From: Monosporascus cannonballus
Lineage: Eukaryota > Ascomycota > Sordariomycetes > Xylariales
Assembly (NCBI GenBank): GCA_004154925.1
Contig: QJNS01000088.1
Span: forward strand, 124,001-188,000
Length of the DNA stretch: 64,000 nucleotides
Direction: 5' to 3'
Below are positions 1-13,140 of this stretch, in pieces. The notes beneath the pieces are model-generated. The model saw nothing but the letters and a program-made list of their open reading frames with translations. It ran no database searches and was not told the origin of the DNA. The position numbers were made by a program, and so were the translations under genes. Each line of letters starts with the position of its first letter. Position 1 is the first letter of the stretch.

Positions 1-607
1 TATTATTCTTCTTAATTTAAAAAATACGTTTATTTATAACATCCAGGCGTCGAAAAAACTTCTTTGCGAAAAAGGCGAAGTAGCCTTTTTTTTCTCGAAT
101 TTCATTTCAATATTCGGATTATTAAAGATTTAGTAAATAGGTTCTTCGAGTTGCTTATTAATAAATATAATGTCGGCGATATTACTGAAAATTTAATGGT
201 ATTAATAAATAAAAGCTTATAACGTAAAATGGCCAAGTATTTTCATTATTAAACATTAATTGTGTGTATTTAAATTAGTAAACATATCGTAAAAATCTAA
301 AAAATGAATACAATAATATATTACGCTTTGTAATGCCAAAAGCATTTTAAATAACGAATTATTATTGTAAACTAAAACTATTTAAATTATAGAAATAATA
401 AACGTATGTATTTTTATTTTAGCTTAAGGGGCTTAAAATACTTAGCACCTTAAAACCTTTGAGTTTTTTCTGTTAGCTCAAGAGGCTCAAAATGCTTGGC
501 ATATTGAAACCTTGAGCCGGTTACGTGATGTCTTGGCTTGCGTCGAAGTCAGTCCTTTTTGTGGCTTCAACCGTTTATAGAGAAGCTAAGACCGTTAGGT
601 CATAACA
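1..607 (-). mobile_element. Element A: end of a RIP-degraded Ty3/gypsy chromovirus (cut by window edge)
   Basis: The sequence aligns by eye to the right end of element C (about 19480-20104), both in the internal part (1-224) and in the LTR (225-607). The LTR ends in CATAACA, the complement of the TGTTATG start shared by this family, so the element is read on the minus strand and its 5' LTR lies at the right. The base composition is strongly A+T-rich and no frame is open. The left half lies outside the window, so the target duplication cannot be checked; the right flank begins ATTTT. Confidence 0.8.
225..607 (-). repeat. LTR of element A
   Basis: About 383 bp. It shares the order of blocks seen in the LTRs of element C, including the GCTTAA/CTTAAG-rich middle section and the terminal motif GACCGTTAGGTCATAACA. 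The left boundary is set by alignment with the TATAACGGCTA start of the C copies, here mutated to TAAAATGGCCA. Confidence 0.7.
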
Positions 608-1591
608 ATTTTCAACTAAACTTTACATCAAAAATTAGTTTATTAAGATAGAAATATTTTAAAATGTATTATTTAATAAATCGGTTTTATTTTTCTAATT
701 ATATTAAAAAGTATTATTTTTTGAATTCTTTTTTATAAGCGAAAGCATAAACTTTAAAACTTTATTCTGTGTTTTTACATATATTTATAATTTAATTTAG
801 ATTATTAAGTATATTCCTGTAACTTCTACATTTCTGAATCTAAAATACATATAAATATATTATTAACAATAAGTTTTTCATTATATCATTTTAATAAATT
901 CATTTTAAAAATTTAATTTTAATTAATTATAGTTAACAAATTTTTAATGATAATTAGCATATATTTTTCGTTAAATACTTATTATATATTGGAATTCTAT
1001 TTTAATAACTACATTACTTTTGAAAAGATGTTATGTTTTAAATCATATTATTATTTTAAAATATAAGCCATTAAGCTATAATTTTACACCTGTACAATTT
1101 TCAGTATATGATTTTTCGAAATCCATTAATTAAAGGTTTTATTTAAAATGGAAATTTGCATACATTGTATTTCTAAGTATTTTCTTGAATTAATAACATT
1201 TTAAAATCGTTTCATTATTATAGGTTATGTACTATCGTTATTTTATAAGGCGTAATATATATTTTGGTATTTTTATAGCCATAGCTATAAATACTTACGT
1301 TTTTCATGAAAATCTTATTTCTCTGAAGTATTAATTGGAAAATCCAAAGTTATTTTGGGAATTAACTAAAGTGAATCTTTTTTTAACAGTTAAATAAATT
1401 AATTTTAAAAAGATTTCATTTTGATTGGTATAAATAAGTAAGTTATATTGCTATACGGAAAAGGATTATTAAAATAAATAACGTAATCCGAGTATAATAA
1501 TAATGTTAAGCCTTAGTAATTAAAGCGTTAAAAAATATGAAAAATAGTAATAATAATAGTAGTTTTTAGGGTTAAACCTATAGCGAAAAAA
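608..1591. other. AT-rich spacer without recognisable genes
   Basis: This stretch lies between the end of element A and the start of element B. It is extremely A+T-rich, with stops in all frames. I see no LTR, coding remnant or RNA motif. It is either older RIP-mutated repeat or AT-isochore spacer. Confidence 0.6.
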
Positions 1592-1984
1592 TGTTATAAC
1601 CTAACGGTCTTAGCTTTTTTGCAGACGGTTAGAGCTATAGAAAAGGCTGACTCCGACCCAAGCCAAGACTTTACGTAACTAGCTTAAGGGTTTTAAGGTA
1701 TTCAGTATTTTGAGCCTCTTAAACTAGCCGAAAAGCTTAAAGAGCTTAACGGGCTTAAGAGTTTAAGCTATTTAAGTACTTTGAGCCAAAATAGGAATAT
1801 ATACGTTTATTATTTTTATAATCTAGATAGTATTAGTTTACAAGATATCGTTATTTAAAATATTCTTAGTTTAATAAAATGTAATAAGTTATTATCTTTA
1901 TTGTTCAGAATTTTACGATATTTCAATTAATATAAACTCGTACGATTTATATTCAATAATTAGTTAAATCGTTTACCCGTTATA
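1592..1984 (+). repeat. 5' LTR of element B
   Basis: 393 bp. It starts TGTTATAACCTAACGGTCTT and ends near CCCGTTATA. It contains the GCTTAA-rich block shared with the LTRs of A and C. It equals the 3' copy in length but differs by many transitions, as expected if each copy was mutated independently by RIP. Confidence 0.8.
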
Positions 1985-4900
1985 CGTTGTAAGTTTTTAT
2001 TTGATAATACCGTTAAGCTTTGAATAATACTTTTTTAATCAAGACATTAATAAGTACTTAAGCACCTTTTACAGCCGCATAATTCCGGGCCAAAATTAAG
2101 GAATTTAAAAACCAAGTTTAATAGTTTGCAAAATAAATAGTAATTTATTTAATACGTATTGTTATATTACAATATAAGGTAAAGAAATTTTAGCCTTATA
2201 ATAGAAAAACGAATGCACGAGTTTCATTATTTAAGTACGAATATATCTTCGCTTTTAGGATTTAATTAAGCTTACGGATAGAATTTTCGCCGTAATAGTT
2301 TTCCTTACGAAAAATGCCCTAGACTAGCTTGAACCAGTTATGAGAGATTATTTGAAAAAGATAAAGGTTAATTAGGAAAATGGTATCAGAATTTTTTTCT
2401 TTAATTATATAAATTTTACAGAAAAAGTAAAGTCTAATTTTGAGAATCAGAACGAAAAACGAAGAACCGTGTAATAAATTTTGAAATTTTAATAAACGAA
2501 ATTTGTTTTCAAGTATGCTACTATTTTTAAAAGTTATATAGCTAAAATAAGATGAGTAAATAATAAAAGCTATAATTTAATCGATATATTTTATAAAAGA
2601 TTAAAAAGTAACGTTACAAATAAGATTATTAAAAGTTTAATATTTACGATTTTAAATTATTATATTATTACAACGATTAAGATAAAAAACAAATTATACG
2701 AAGGACGCTTAAAAAAGAAATAATAATATATTTTAAGATACGAAAATTAATCGGTTAACCGAGGAAAAAAGTGCGATATATTATTTATATCTTATGATAT
2801 AGCGCTAAGACCTATAGAATTCGAAACGATTTAGCACAAGAATAAGAACCAGGTTAAATATTATATTTGCGGTAAAATGAGATATTATTAAAATATTTAC
2901 AAAAAGCTAAAAAGCTATAACGAAATAAATGCGTATTTGTATTGAAAAAATATCTAGAAATAATAAAAAACGATAATAAGGTTATTAAAATAATTTAGAC
3001 ACAGTATTAATAAGGGTAATTATAATAAAAAACTTAATAAAGGATATAAAAGGTCAAAAAGTTAGTCTAAAAAGTATCTAAAAAGTAATAAGAATTTTTA
3101 AGAGATAACTTAAAAAATGTTAAAAATAGACAAAGGATATTTATTTTACAACTTTTAATCGATATTATGATATTCATATAATATATTGCAGATAACGTTA
3201 TTATTTAATATATAACGATTAAAAGAAATATATTTATTAACGTATCAAATATATATATATATATATAAAGAATTTGAATTTTTTATTGAAATCGAAAATA
3301 ATAAAATAAATAAACGATAATATCGATACTTTTGAAACGTTATCTTATAAAACAAAACCGATAAATAAACGAGTTTATAAAGTTGGCTAAAAGAAAAATA
3401 ATATTCGTAAGAAAACCTTTTATATTTTTAAAATTAATATAATTATTAGATTACCAAAACATTGCTTTAACGCATCGTAAAGAAATATTGCCAAAAGACT
3501 ATTACGAATTTTTATTTTTAATTGGCGTTTATTATTAACCTTTCAAAAATAGATTTTAAAACAAACTTAAACAATTTATTTAAAACTCTTATGAAAAAAC
3601 AATAAATTAAAGAAGAAATTAATAATATATTATATATTATATAGAAATACAATTTACTTAATAAAAAAGGAATTAAGATAAAATTAAAAACAAATGGGTT
3701 ATTTGGAAGAAATCGTACGCCGACAAAAACGACAGATATAACAGGTTAATACGCTATATAAAGAAATATAAATAAGGTTCGATAAATTCGAAAAGCAGTC
3801 AAAAGAAAAAGGTTGTTTGTAAAAGAGCTGTAAAATAACGAAATTTAAAGAAATTAAGAAAAGTTCTTAAGAAATCTTTTAAATTCGACAATAAGAGCCG
3901 TTAATAACCTTATTACTTTAGATATATAAATAAAAATGGATTAGTATATTGAAATAATAAATTAAGAAATTATAAGCGGATATTATATTATATAAAATAT
4001 AGTTCATAAGTTCAGATTATTATAGAAATATAAGTTTAAGTTTTATATAATTACGAATATCGAAAGTTAGAATTTCGTTTACAATAACGAAAAAGTTTTA
4101 TATGAAATTACTTATTTCGAGATCTTTGCTTAAGAATAATACCAGATAATTAATTTCGATATCGTTTTACTTAGAAATTACGATATAATTTTAGAATTAT
4201 TATAAATATATTAATACGAAATCTTATTTAATAAAGAAATTAATTAAATAAAGTTCGCTTTATATTTTATTAACAAGCAAAAAGCATTAAGGGTGTAATA
4301 TTTGATCATATATAATGGTAAATATAAGTATAAAAATACGATAAATACTCTATTACTTAAAGAAATAAAATATAAGAAAGAAAATAAGCATTAAGAAAAG
4401 ATATAACGTATCGTTATTATTATTAAAACAAAATTTAAGCAATTAAATAACGATTTAAAATAACGAACCCAAAACATAAAAATTTTGATTAATATATTGT
4501 CAGAATGCTACTGATATAAATAGCTTTTTAAAAAAAAAAGGTTGAATACGAAATTATTAGAATACAGCAAATAAAATTACGAAATAGTTTTAAAAAATTT
4601 TACTGATAACGTTTTACCTTATTTACAACTTAAACGGGAACGAATTACGTATTTTTAAAGAATATTTAGAAAATCGATTATAAAATGGATAAATTCGATT
4701 TTTGAAATTATCGGCAAAATATCGTATGTTTTTCGTATTTAAGAAAAATAGAAAACTAGGACTTGTAATTAATTATTAATAACTAAACGATATTATTAAT
4801 AAGGATCGAATATTATTGTCTTTAATTATCGAAATAAAAATCCTGTTTTATAGAATTAAAGAGTTTATAATATTTCACTTTAAAAACGGGTATAATGTTA

Positions 4901-7882
4901 TTAAAATTAAAAAAAATACAAATAGAAAATAACTTTTAAGACGAAATACGAATTGTTTAAGTGCTTGGGTTATATTAAGATTTACGAACGTATTAGCAAC
5001 GTTTTAGCGAATAGTTCATTATTTATTACGAAAATACTTCGCTATTTCTACAATTTATTGTTTTAATAATACTTTTCTTTTAGAAAAGAATATATTTATA
5101 ATTTATTTATAAAGTTTTTTAAGTTTTATAGGATGCGAAGTTATTAATTAGGATAGAAAAGTTAATTTTAGATATATAAAAGAAATATCTGAAATATCTT
5201 ATTATTTTAGAATATATTAAAATAAATTTAAAAGAATTATTATGATTAGAAAATAATAAGCGTTAACGATAGTTAAAAAGGTATAAACATTATTCTGATT
5301 TGTTAATTATTATGGGGAATTTATTCGGAACTTTAGTAAAATTATGATATTTTAATTAATTTTATTAAAAAATGGAATTTATATAGACGTTATAATTAAC
5401 AAAAGCGTTATAAGAAATTAAAAATGCGATTATTAGCCAGTTACTATTAATTATATAAAATTTAATACGTTCTGTTAAATTAAAACTCGACATTTCGAAT
5501 TACGCGTTAAATACGATATTCGGATAACGGAAAACTTAATTCAAATTATAGCTTATTGTATTTCTTTTATATAAGCTAAAGGAAGTCGAATTTAATTGTA
5601 GTATTTTAAATAAGGAATTTATGGCTATAATTATAGTATTCAAAAAATTTAAATATTTTCTTAAACAATGATTATATTGGGTTAAAGTTTGTATAGATTA
5701 TTAATATTTTATTTGTTTTATTATAATTAAAGAACTTATAAAATAATAATTACAATGTGTTTAAGAAATCGGTTTCATTATTATTTATAAAAAGGGTTTA
5801 AAAAATAGCAAAGTAAATATCATAAGAAAAAAACTAGATTTTAAAAAGAAATTAGTTACAATAAGTTATATAATTTTCGATATTATTTTAAAAAATGTTT
5901 ATGTTTACGATAAATTATGACGATATCGGTTACATTATACGATGTATATAAAAGACCAAAAGATATAATAATAATAATAATAATAATGTATTAAAAAGCG
6001 AAAAATTCAATAAGTTATGAACCTTTGAGAAGAATATTAAAAGATTTAGTACGACAGATATATAAGTATTAATTATACGGATATCTAACGATATCTAAAT
6101 ACTTAAAGCAATTTTAACGTATTTATTCTTTTTTTAAAATAAAAATAATAATTTACAAAGTACGACAGTAATATAACCTGTATAATAAGGCCAAAATATA
6201 ACGACATAAGCTTTATGGACAATTACAATCACTACTAGTTTTAAAAGAATTATGGTATTTAATTATTATAGATTTTATTATTGAATTCGTTTTATCCAAA
6301 ATTCTAGTAATAAAAATATATTACGATAAAACTGTCGTTAATATAAATCGATTGACGAATTTTTGATTCATTATTTTATTATAAATATATAAATATAAAA
6401 TAAATAATAAACTTTTTTTAAAAAATAGCATTTTTAATATATATAGATTATTATACGAACTTATTTTAAATAAATGAATAAAGTTCGTTTTAAGACTTTA
6501 GCAAAGGTTTATATTAAAAATCGATTTAAATTTTAAATTAATAAATAAATGAACCGGGTAAGTAACATATTAACAATATATTTACAATATTATATTACTT
6601 CTAAATAAAATAATTAAATTAAAAATTATTCATTAGTTAATTAATTTATAATACTAAGTATAACGGAAATATTAAAATAATTTCAATATTTACGAACTTT
6701 AGATTTATATGTAGTATTTATGAAAACACGTATAACGGATTTATTAGTGTTAAAATAATTTCTATATTAAAATCATTAAAATAATTATATTAAGAATAGA
6801 ATTAAAATTACAATTCGTATAAATTTAAACAAATAAATATTATATCGAAAAACGGGTCGAAGAATTAATTTTCGAAAAGGAGAAAATAATTTAACTTATT
6901 ATCCAAAGTTTTAAATAAACAAACTAATACAAATTTTGATTTTAAATATATCAATTCATAGAAGGTTAGTAGAAACGTTTAAAAAGATAATTACTAATTA
7001 AAGCTTTTGTTAAAAGTTAAATTCTATTTAATTTTTTCTATTTGTTTCTTCGAATTAATAACGGATATAATTAAAATATATTCGATATAAAATACTATGA
7101 AAGTAAAAATTAATATAATATACAAAATATAAAAATATTCGATATAGAAAAAGAAAAATATTTTATCAAATATTTATTGAAATAAAAAATTTATCTAAAA
7201 TTCGAAAATATCGGAGAACCTACTAAAAATCTTAAAAACTTCTAACGTTTATTAAAGGATTTTTATTAATAATGGTGAAGGCGCTTTAATTAACGGTTAA
7301 CCAGTTAATAATATTAAGGCTGGGCCAGTTAACCGAGTTTACAGCCTGGATCGATACGACCGCCGTAACTGCGATCTTTAATTGTTATTATTCTTATTTT
7401 AGACGTTTAAATTCCTTTATAATTTCCGTTCCTTTGATATCTCGGCGAAATATTTTGATATTACGGTAACGAAATAATCGTTTTTGCTTTTGTAACGGTC
7501 TGGCTTATTAATCGTAATACGTAATATTTTACGAGCTTAGTTTTCTTGTGTTTTCAATAATTTTTCTTTTTAAAAACTTTTAATATTTAATTTTCAAAAA
7601 CTCAAAAACGTTATAAGGATTATTATAGTAAATATATTGCGCGTGTTTTAACGATTTTCGAATAACTTCATATTTTGTATTTCTTTACAACTAAAATAGA
7701 AAAATATTTTAAAACTAAAACGTTTAATATATTTTCAAAAATATTAAAACGTTAATAAGATTACGAAAAGGAGAATTTTAATACGACTCGATATAATAAA
7801 TATTAAAAAAAGGTTATATACAGGAATAAATAAATAAACAATGTAATTTTTAAGAATAAAACTTTTACAAAAGAAAAAGTCG

Positions 7883-8275
7883 TATTATACCCTAATAATC
7901 TTATTTTTTGCAAACGGTCGAAGTTATAGAAAAAGCTAATTCCGACCTAAGCTAAAACGTTACGTAATTAGTTTAAGAATTTTAAGATATTAAGCACCTT
8001 GAGCTTTTTAAGCCAGCCGAAAAGTTTAAAAAGCTTAACGAGCTTAAGAGTTTAAGCTGCTTAAGCATCTTAAGCTAAGATAAAGATATATACTTTTTTA
8101 TTTCTATAATGTAGATAGTATTAGCTTATAATAAGATATTATTACTCAAAATATCTCTAATTTTACAAAACGTAATAAGTTCTTATATCTAATGCTCAAA
8201 TTCTTACGATATTTCTGTAAATATAAACCTATACAACTTAGGTTTAATAGTTAGTTAAACCGTTTAGCCGCCACA
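7883..8275 (+). repeat. 3' LTR of element B
   Basis: 393 bp, collinear with 1592-1984. The initial TG has become TA, consistent with a G-to-A change. It ends GCCGCCACA, which keeps the CA terminus lost in the 5' copy. Confidence 0.8.
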
Positions 8276-9480
8276 AAGAAATTCTTAATATATATGCGAA
8301 ATTCGGACCTTTTAATCAGCCAAGGCTAATAATAGACGTAACACTCTACTCCACTCCAGTATTAACACATTATAATAATTCTTTATATTCTTTATATTTT
8401 TTTAAATAGAAATTAATATTTAAGAATTCAAGAATCTGTTTGAAACATTTTTAAATTTATTTTTATAATCAATATAAAGCTATTTATTATTAATTAATAT
8501 ATTTTATTACATGGTTATATTTTGTAAACTTTTGAAATTTTTCGATAACTTTAATTATTATTTAGAATATAATTTTAAACAAACCTATTACATTTAAAAT
8601 GTTATTATTATCATTATTTTTATTTTTAAAAATACGATGATGATCTAAACATATTCACGATATTTAAAATATTGAGAAAAATCTTTAAATAACTTCAATT
8701 ATAACTTAAAATATTATTAATATAAATTTAATTTATAGTTTATTTTAAGATTAAGTTATTTTTGTATAACTGTACAATGTCCGAATACGTATTTATACTG
8801 TTATAATAAAAACTATATTATTTTAATTTAATTAGTATAAACGTTTTATAAATGTTATTATTTTTTAAATATTATCGTTAATTCGAAATACTTTTATAGT
8901 TTTATTAAAATAAAGTCTATTTTTAATATTATATATACAAATTTACAAATACATGTTAACTTTTTAATTATATTTTTATTTCAGATTATATTATGAAATT
9001 TAATTCTAAAACGAATACGTTATATATATATAAAATTTTCCGATATATTTTTACGTTTAATATTTTAAAAATGTTAATAATTTTTATTAGTATTTTATAT
9101 TTTAATAGTCGTAACATTATATAAAAACTTTGTAACTAAATTAATTACATATATTATTATTCAGTTATAATTACTTTTTAGTATTATTTCGTATTTACTA
9201 ATTATATTATTTATATATTTATTAAAGATATATATGTTTAATAACAGCAGCTTAAATTTCTACATTACGAAATTTTAAGTTTCTTATAAGACGAAAATTA
9301 TTTTTATTTTTTGTTCTAAAATTTTTAAATTTAATTATTGTTTTAGTTTTTTTAATTAAATAATAAAATAAAATATTGAGAAAAAAGCAAGGTTTAAAAG
9401 ATAGTAAAAATGGTTATAATTGAATATCGAAAACGTTAAGGATTAATAATCGAAAAGAGTTGTTTTCGTAAGTAATTTTA
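8276..9480. other. AT-rich spacer without recognisable genes
   Basis: Strongly A+T-rich sequence with no usable open frame, LTR pair or legible domain. Composition shifts sharply to GC-balanced at about 9480-9550, the border of the next gene island. Confidence 0.6.
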
Positions 9481-9917
9481 AAGCACTAAGGGATAGGTTA
9501 GGCGAAAAGCATAGATCTCTGGGCCAAATAGATGGGGTGAAAATGTCACTTTGCCCTTCATTTGCCGCTGCACCGAATACCCTTAAGTTTGGGCGCGCCA
9601 GGCCAGTCACGGGTGGGAGTTACCTGTCATGTTAGGTTCGATTCCTAACAGCGCTAGTTGGTACTCCTTGACTGCCGCTTCCATCTGTCCCCTACACTTC
9701 TCCGCGGACCCGATTCTTGGGACACTCTTACCACTTTAGATTTTAGCTGCATGGGCGCAATGACCTCGATGTGCCTATTAGTCCGCCACTGAAGCTTAAA
9801 GTTTAATTAGAGTTTAGAACGTGCATTGTGCAGAGGGACGGCATGGACCGGGTGCTCCGCGGATTCAAGTCGTCAAGCCAGCCTGACTAATAGCACTCTA
9901 GACTGGGGACCGCATTG
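9481..9917. other. GC-balanced spacer upstream of the receptor pseudogene
   Basis: Normal composition returns here. I see no long open frame. The only structured item is a perfect 7-bp hairpin at 9630-9650, listed separately. The rest may be the decayed promoter and 5' part of the receptor gene that follows. Confidence 0.5.
9630..9650 (+). other. tRNA T-arm-like hairpin with B-box match
   Basis: TGTTAGG pairs perfectly with CCTAACA around the loop TTCGATT. Positions 9635-9645 match the Pol III B-box consensus GGTTCGANNCC. A possible 5-bp anticodon-like stem (CGGGT/ACCTG) lies at about 9609-9625, but its loop lacks the invariant U33, and no full acceptor or D-arm fits. It is best read as a degraded tRNA or tRNA-derived relic, or as chance. 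Confidence 0.3.
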
Positions 9918-10013
9918 ATGGGTGCTACTTTTATAATTCACCTTCCCACCGAATTCCGTCAGCTCTTCTTTCGTCCGGCACGTCTACTCCAATTTTGCCC
10001 CACGAAGTTCAAA

Positions 10014-11269
10014 ATGGGTGATGTAGCCATTTCACCGGAAGAGCACGCTACCCAGAACGTATCCATTGGAGTGACAACTGCTTTGACCGCGCTCTCAGGT
10101 ACTGTCCGCCCTGATCTGCCCTGCGGCGTCTTACTAATATGAACAGTTGTTATTGTGGCCCTTCGTACCTATGCGCGTGGATTTGTTATCCGACATATTG
10201 GAGGCGATGACTACTTCATCATTATGGCATTGGTTAGTTGTTATACCATTTTCCGCATTTTAACTAACATTTGTAGCTATTTACAATTGGTTATCTTGCG
10301 GGCATATACGTCCTTGGAAAGTACGGCATGGGATATCATATATATCATCTTACCCTACACCACGTCATGATGCAGAAAAAAATAGCTATCCCAAATCGAC
10401 TGATGTACTTTCTTGCCATATATTCCGTTAAGATGTCAATCCTCATGTTTTATCTCCGTATTGGTACGTTGAACCTGCTTTGGTAGTTAGTCCAGATGCT
10501 AAAACTGTACAGGGGTGGACAAGGGATTTAGATTGCAGAGCAAAATCATAATGGCAGTGCTGTCGTTGTCTGTAACCTCAGCAGTTATTGTTATTGCTTT
10601 GCAATGCATCCCCCTCCATAAACTTTGGATTTTGGATCAGGATATCAAAGGACGCTGTATCAACGATACTGCCTTCTATTGGGGTTAGCGCTCTATATCC
10701 TCCCCTATGCTTAAACCTAAATCACTAACTGGTTCGATATAGCTTCTTCGGTATTTCACATTTTAACCGACATCTTGATTTTGGCGCTCCCGATACGAAC
10801 GGTACTTTCTATCCAGCGCCCTCAACGCGAAAAAATCGCCCTTTTATGCATTTTCAGTCTCGGCGTCCTTAGCTGTATCGCCGGAATTATCCGCCTTCGT
10901 TCCCTTCGCCTTTTTACCCTTTCTACTGACAGAACTTATCGCTCCGCTATGATTAACATGTGGTCAATGATCGAAATTAATGTCGGCATATACTGCGCTT
11001 CGATCCCTGCGCTAAAAATACTCATAGTCAAATCTCAACGAAAAAAAAATAGCCGTAGGGGGACGGGTTACTCCTATCATAGTCAAGGGAGGAGCGCTAC
11101 GGGCATGGGTACTGGTACGGAGGGAGGCATCCTCCGGGATCTACAAATCACTTCGGAATCGTATCCTATGGGCCCAGTCGGACAACCCCCTTCAATGGTT
11201 ACAATTGCGTACTATGCCGAAAGCGACCTGGGCGGGAGCCAGGAGGCGATTATTTCCTCTGAACATTAG
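10014..11269 (+). pseudogene. PTH11-like rhodopsin-domain integral membrane protein, pseudogene
   Basis: Pieces of one fungal rhodopsin-domain (PTH11-type) receptor lie in order on the plus strand. First comes a helix followed by LRTYARGFVIRHIGGDDYF (from about 10157), then YFLAIYSVKMSILMFYLRIG (about 10400), the ALQCIPLHKLW and GRCINDTAFYWG segments (about 10590-10685), ILALPIRTVLSIQRPQREK (about 10778), and finally an IEINVGIYCASIPALK helix with a basic, Ser/Gly-rich cytoplasmic tail ending at 11269. Family members are seven-helix plasma-membrane proteins linked to surface sensing. Lesions include an in-frame TGA at 10140 and at least three frame changes (about 10360-10400, 10500-10550 and 10690-10770). 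Some gaps could be introns, but the TGA and mixed frames argue for decay. The start at 10014 is chosen because MGDVAISPEE precedes the first helix at the usual distance. Confidence 0.8.
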
Positions 11270-11575
11270 CGTCACAGGCAGGTGTGAGGACAAATAATCA
11301 TAGGCTTGGGATGCCTTCGTTTCGCACTGTACTGAGGGACGAAGGAAGTGAGCGAGGTTTATTGTGTACCTAATTTTCTTTTTTCTTTCTTTTTTCTTAT
11401 GGGAGCCGATTTTCCTGGGAACCGATTTCCCAAATAAGAAACTAACCACCATAGCAGCATGCAGCTCGTAAGATAAGCCCGCCATCCGCGCTCCACCCCA
11501 TCAACGCGCCATCCAATAACCGCGTTGCGCGTCGATTTATTTATTGATTTCTTTCCCTGCAAAAAGCTTTTTCAT
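11270..11575. other. Spacer with a dispersed 39-bp motif
   Basis: GC-balanced tail of the receptor island. It holds an A/T-tract pair of GGGAACCGATTT-like and GGGAGCCGATTTT-like words near 11400-11435 and the 39-bp repeat listed separately. No gene is seen; the minus-strand open frames here are low-complexity Lys-rich readings. Composition collapses to AT-rich after about 11570. Confidence 0.5.
11469..11507 (-). repeat. 39-bp repeat, copy 1 (inverted relative to 20325-20363)
   Basis: Its reverse complement matches 20325-20363 at 35 of 39 positions, sharing the core ATGGGGTGGAGCGCGGATGG. Each copy sits just outside the AT-rich block that contains element C. The nature of the repeat is unknown. 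Confidence 0.7.
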
Positions 11576-13140
11576 AATGCTTTAAAAAATTGAAAAAAAA
11601 ATTCTTTATTAAAATCTACATTTTCGAATGATATGCAGTTTTCATCTTAATTCCGTACGACGTAGGCGATTAACGAAATAATACGTGGAAGGTTTTTACG
11701 TTTAGTTTTTAAGGGTTATTAAGTTGATAATAGATATATTTTATACCATATTTAAGGTGTACGGATGAAAAAAGATTTTGATAAAAATTATTAGAAATTA
11801 TTACAAATTTAGAAAAAAGCTTTAATTTGTTAGATTATCGTATAAGGTTAATTGGGGTATGCGTTATTTTATTTGCGATTTCGCTTATACGTATAACGCC
11901 TTTTGATTAATAATGGCAGCTTTGAACCCTTAGAAAAAGGTTGGGTAACTCGATTTTTGCGTTGTTATTTTGGAATTACGATTTTTAAGAGCAGGTTTAT
12001 CGATTATAAGCGTTTGAAAAGCGTTTCTCCGGCTTTTACTAACGTTTTATTCGAGCGTTTTTTTCCTGTCGGAGGTTAAGGTTATTAAATAAAGGAATCG
12101 ATTTAATGCGAACAAAATCAAAATAATGAAAAATATGGGCGAAAATTGTTTCGATTTTGAAAATACCTTTAAGACAAGTATTTTTTTAAAAAATACGTTT
12201 AAAAAGGGATGAATTATTATAATTATTTATATTAATATTGAAAAATGTTTATTATTATTTTTCGTAATCTTTAACAGTATTAATGTATAATAATAGTTTT
12301 TTAATTCGGGCGATAAAATATATAAAAGTTAATATTTTATTACGTTAAAAAAAGATTAGACGAATAACGAAATAGGCTTGAAGCGATTTCGCGAAATATT
12401 TATTTTTTATATTAAACCTGAAAACTCGGACAAATAAAAATTATTAGTAATTAATAGCTATAAAAGCCATATTACCGACGAATTTATATGGATATATTTT
12501 TCAAATAATATATATATTACTTTTTTGCTTGTTTATATTTTTTAATTTTTTTTAACTTTTTAACGTAAGTATATTCGTCACTTTAAAGCGGAAATACCGT
12601 TATTAATTCGGTAAATATTATTACGGACGGGTTTTCGAAGTTATAAATAAAACCGATTTCTTTTAGGCGTTTGCAAAAGCGTGGTAAAAGGTTATAATAA
12701 TAACGGAATATATTATAAAAGGCTGAGAAATAATAGGTTTGCGTTTTATAAAAAGCAAAAATAATAAATAATAAATACGTTAGAAAAAAAACCAAATAAT
12801 AAATATATTTATCTGAAAATTAATTTTTACTTTAAAACGATTTAACTTTTTATTTTAAATAATTATTTAAGTATTAAAGTACTGAATTATTTCAGAAACT
12901 TATCTAGATCGAAAAAGCTTGAATATATATTAATTTAGTTTATGTGAATTTTACCGTACGTTTTTTGTTCCATAAGTTCGTTAAAGCCTTCAACGATAAA
13001 ACTGCTAAATTTTTCGTTACCGAGGTTTTTAATAATTAAGAAATTGTAGCCTTTAAAAAGGCGAAGCTTAAGAAATATAAAAAGGTATAACTCGAGCTTA
13101 ATAAGGGCTTTGTAAAAATAATTTCGATTAAAAAGGTAAA
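11576..13140. other. AT-rich spacer without recognisable genes
   Basis: RIP-like sequence between the receptor island and element C. The longest open frames are Phe/Tyr/Ile/Lys-rich readings of AT sequence. No LTR or domain remnant was recognised. The last five bases, GTAAA, are the left target duplication of element C. Confidence 0.6.

Larger units (their letters stand above)
1592..8275 (+). mobile_element. Element B: full-length, RIP-degraded Ty3/gypsy chromovirus
   Basis: Two 393-bp LTRs bound a 6.7-kb element. The left one starts TGTTATAACC and the right one starts TATTATACCC and ends CCACA. The flanks are AAAAA on the left and AAGAA on the right, a 5-bp target duplication with one G-to-A type difference. 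Reading through stops on the plus strand gives reverse-transcriptase remnants at about 4755-5340 (a VINYxxLN-like block, then [15 protein letters not shown], the gypsy FxNFYRRFIxNFS block). A chromodomain remnant follows at about 7180-7262 (ENxxEPTxNLKNFxRLL pattern). Gag and protease are not legible. The element is certainly non-functional. Confidence 0.85.

Noticed and set aside
12583..12795. Small hydrophobic open frames in AT-rich blocks (also 16365-16547, 51628-51819, 57336-57551, 59698-59898)
   Set aside because: They are Phe/Ile/Tyr-rich readings of RIP-degraded retroelement DNA. The one at 16365-16547 is part of the element C reverse-transcriptase remnant, not a gene.
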